Shown here: piece after piece, positions 62,801 through 64,000 of the stretch
How positions within the stretch are numbered: the first letter of the stretch is position 1
Layout of the letters: each line of letters starts with the position of its first letter
Source: Hyphomicrobium denitrificans 1NES1
GTDB lineage: Bacteria; Pseudomonadota; Alphaproteobacteria; Rhizobiales; Hyphomicrobiaceae
Length of the DNA: 64,000 bases
Assembly: GCF_000230975.2 (NCBI RefSeq)
Contig: NC_021172.1
Span: forward strand, 2,790,001 to 2,854,000
Direction of reading: 5' to 3'
Notes under the pieces: model-generated
Database searches by the model: none
What the model was told of the DNA's origin: nothing
The model's input: the letters and a program-made list of their open reading frames with translations, nothing else
Position numbers and translations under genes: made by a program

Positions 62801-63309
62801 TGCGCGGCCCGAACGTCATGCTTGGCTATTATCGCGCGGAAAATCCCGGCGTTCTCGAGCCGCCTTCCAACGGCTGGCATGACACAGGCGACATCGTCGA
62901 GATTGATCCGCAGGGATTCATCACGATCAAGGGGCGGGCGAAGCGCTTCGCCAAGATTGCGGGCGAGATAGTATCGCTGTCAGCCGTCGAAGCGTTAGCT
63001 GCAGAGCTTTGGCCGAATTTGATCACGGTCGTCGTCGCGCTCCCCGACGCGCGCAAGGGCGAGCGCCTGGCTCTGCTGACGACAGATCCAACGTGCACGC
63101 GCGAAGCGTTTGTTCAGTTTGCGCGGCGCAAGGGCGCGACGGAGCTGATGGTTCCTGCCGATATTCTCATCGTCGGCAAGATTCCACTGCTTGGCTCCGG
63201 CAAGCCTGACTATGTCGCGGCGCTCGATCTTGCGAAAAAGACGATTGCGGAAAAGCTAGCGTCAAGCGCGGGGGCTGTCGAACAGCGGGCTGTCACGCCG
63301 GCCGTCTGA
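59863..63309 (+). CDS. aas: Three-domain Aas-type acyltransferase/acyl-ACP synthetase with MFS domain
   Basis: A fused lysophospholipid recycling protein of 1148 aa. Residues 1-415 are an LplT-like MFS transporter with about twelve hydrophobic segments. Next is a PlsC acyltransferase domain with NHVSLLDAGLM near 455 and the FPEGRLTV motif near 525. Last is an acyl-activating domain with ILFTSGSEGLPKGVVLSH near 793, GYGVTETAPV and a C-terminal LGSGKPDY lysine. It would import lysophospholipid and re-acylate it in the inner membrane. I use the ATG at 59863, nine bases past GAGG. An ATG three codons upstream also exists. It overlaps the convergent thiO gene end by 48 bases. Confidence 0.93.
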   Translation: MFTQLMSSQRFAPLFWSQLLAALNDNLLKNALAMLVVYRLAMENGPAIGTLAGAALILPFFLFSALAGQYADKFDKAQVAARVRLAEIPVAFAAAVGFLLPSVPLLFIALILFGTLSAFFGPVKYGLLPTHLEIKELPAGNALIEGATFIAILLGTIGGNLASEGDREIGLVASAIVVISILGWLCARLIPPAPSTVPDLVVDKNIVTSTSTLIRDLRSDRRIWQGALITSWFWLVGAAVLALLQNLVPHTLNGAPAVYTLALFTFAVAVAVGSIAAARASRNRPNLALVPIGALLMGLFLIDLALLASRITPAPQPIGVSELLASFSGIHMLIDLAGIAFAGGLFIVPSFASVQAWSPVERRSRVIAGCNVLSAAFMTLIGLAIAALQYEKVSVALLYAGIGVANLIVVALVLRAWGAEGVKDVGVFLFRTFFGVEVKGLENLPKPGEKAVIAPNHVSLLDAGLMHALLPSHAIFAVDTGMANTWWVKPFLKLAKFYAIDPTRPLGMRHLIQEVKDGSSLIIFPEGRLTVTGGLMKVYDGTAMIADKADAPVIPVRIDGLERSHFGYLSKAQAKKAWFPKTIVTILPPVKLKVDPNLRGKQRRLAAGAALQDVMTDSAVLTTPIDQTLFQALVQARQTRDTGKPAIQDPLGTKLTYKKLIVGAQVLGAKLAPMLPPVGQSVGVLLPNSAGVAVTFFALQTMGRVPAMLNFTAGAANVIAACKAANVTVVLTSRAFVEKGHFEALVEAISTVAHIVYLEDVRATVTFSDKIKGLARGGKPQVERDCNAPAAILFTSGSEGLPKGVVLSHRNLLANCAQSLTRVACNGSDKVFNALPVFHSFGLTAGLLMPLVAGVPVYLYPTPLHYRIIPELVYGSNATILFGTDTFLSGYARVAHPYDFARVRLVLAGAEAIKDRTRLLYMDRFGVRILEGYGVTETAPVLAINTPLANKAGTVGRLSPLMEARLEPVPGIETGGRLYVRGPNVMLGYYRAENPGVLEPPSNGWHDTGDIVEIDPQGFITIKGRAKRFAKIAGEIVSLSAVEALAAELWPNLITVVVALPDARKGERLALLTTDPTCTREAFVQFARRKGATELMVPADILIVGKIPLLGSGKPDYVAALDLAKKTIAEKLASSAGAVEQRAVTPAV

Positions 63310-64000
63310 CAAAAACCCGCCCACTGCCTGCGCCAGAACAGGCGCGAGAAGGAAACCGTGACGATAGGTGCCATTCACGCGGATCGTCCTGCCTCCATCT
63401 TCAACGAGGGCGCGCGGAACGTTGTCGGGAAATGCCGGCCTCACGCCTGCACCCATATCGAGAATCGCCGCTTCTCCGAAAGCCGGGTGGAGCGCGTAGG
63501 CTGTACCCAAGAGATCGAGCGCCGACTTCACCGTCATCGGGCTGTCGTCCTCGCGCTCGAGCAGGCTTGCGCCGATGACATAGCGGCCATCGCCTTGCGG
63601 CACGATGTAGATTGACTGACGAGGGTGCAACAGCCGCACCGGCCGCGACAGACCGACATCATGCGACTGAATGAGGATGCGCTCGCCGCGAACACCACGA
63701 AGCAACGGGAGATCCTGCCGCGCGCCTATTCCGCGGCAGTCGATCGCCACGTCCTCGCCGCTGGGCTTGAAGGGCTGGCCGAATTCGGTCGCGACACCCA
63801 ACGTGCGCCCCTCACAAAGCAGCCATTCCAGCGCTTCGGTCGCAACGACATGGGCCTCATCGGGAAAGAAAAGACCTCGCTCGAAGCGCCCGGAGAGATC
63901 AGGTTCGAGCTTCGCGATGCGATGCGCCGCAACGACCTCATGCCGCTCCGTCATCTGCTCGAACCGTGTCAGGTCTGAGCTGTCACGCGGCGGTGCAACG
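63262..64000 (-). CDS. thiO: Glycine oxidase ThiO, 5' part beyond window (partial)
   Basis: The C-terminal 246 residues of an FAD-dependent amine oxidase. The frame is open to the window end (VAPPRDSSDLTRF), so the start lies outside. Features: EPDLSGRFERGLFFPDEAHV, the FAD-contacting DCRGIGAR near the middle, RSIYIVPQGDGRYVIGAS-type strands, GAGVRPAFPDN, and the C-terminal NGTYRHGFLLAPVLAQ characteristic of ThiO. It would make dehydroglycine for the ThiG reaction. The location beyond aas, read toward it, separates thiO from thiSGE. Confidence 0.85.
   Translation of the reverse strand, partial: VAPPRDSSDLTRFEQMTERHEVVAAHRIAKLEPDLSGRFERGLFFPDEAHVVATEALEWLLCEGRTLGVATEFGQPFKPSGEDVAIDCRGIGARQDLPLLRGVRGERILIQSHDVGLSRPVRLLHPRQSIYIVPQGDGRYVIGASLLEREDDSPMTVKSALDLLGTAYALHPAFGEAAILDMGAGVRPAFPDNVPRALVEDGGRTIRVNGTYRHGFLLAPVLAQAVGGFLSDGRRDSPLFDSPRA

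Overview
The window is a stretch of chromosome from an alphaproteobacterium of the order Hyphomicrobiales (Rhizobiales). A Hyphomicrobium-like methylotroph is the best guess, inferred from gene content and not from a database search. The evidence is a set of alphaproteobacterial markers: a cpdR-type response regulator beside an N-formylglutamate amidohydrolase, a GapR/DUF2312 protein, a transhydrogenase split into A1/A2/B, the tiny aa3 oxidase subunit IV, a ligase-associated exonuclease plus ATP-dependent ligase pair, and a gckA - DUF1036 - pyk cluster of the kind used around the serine cycle. GC content is high and even. I see no prophage, integrase, transposase or CRISPR array. Most of the window is housekeeping chromosome and most genes are packed closely.

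Layout. 0.1-5 kb: acyl-CoA synthetase, a zinc-ribbon protein, a periplasmic catalase-type peroxidase, and an ArsR/SRPBCC regulatory pair with a second SRPBCC gene and a decayed SRPBCC fragment. 5-9 kb: two divergent DUF465 coiled-coil proteins, then the exonuclease/ligase pair, whose ligase carries in-frame palindromic repeats. 9-13 kb: purE-purK, DUF1398, a MarR regulator with a perfect palindromic operator, rpsU and an alpha/beta hydrolase. 13-22 kb: a YiiX-like cysteine hydrolase, pntB-pntA2-pntA1, oxidase subunit IV, the Kup potassium transporter and oligoendopeptidase F. 22-30 kb: a sigma-54 response regulator, an L,D-transpeptidase, a DUF882 peptidase-like protein, oxyR, gapR and DUF1244. 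30-36 kb: gckA, DUF1036, pyk, DUF4336, a TPR protein, rpmJ, tRNA-Val(GAC) and cpdR. 36-47 kb: N-formylglutamate amidohydrolase, a pair of small-RNA candidates, a hisN-like phosphatase, a lysophospholipase, an Hsp20 gene with a candidate RNA thermometer, and gltB-gltD. 47-57 kb: envelope and sugar-nucleotide genes (EamA transporter, degenerate SGNH protein, MltB, galE, galU, beta-barrel protein, kdsD-like isomerase) and hemH. 57-64 kb: a CHAD protein, thiS-thiG-thiE, a three-domain Aas acyltransferase on the opposite strand, and a thiO fragment at the window edge.

Functional themes: purine synthesis (purEK), ammonium assimilation (gltBD), NADPH balance (pntAB), C1/C3 carbon flow (gckA, pyk), thiamine synthesis (thiOSGE), peptidoglycan remodelling (L,D-transpeptidase, DUF882, MltB) and oxidative or heat stress (peroxidase, oxyR, hsp20).

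The best leads for something unusual are four. The first is the palindromic repeats translated inside the DNA ligase. The second is the tandem minus-strand RNAs exposing a CCUCCC anti-Shine-Dalgarno segment. The third is the ROSE-like hairpin over the hsp20 ribosome binding site. The fourth is an SGNH-fold protein in which the Ser, Asn and His blocks all look substituted. None amounts to a clearly new multi-gene system.
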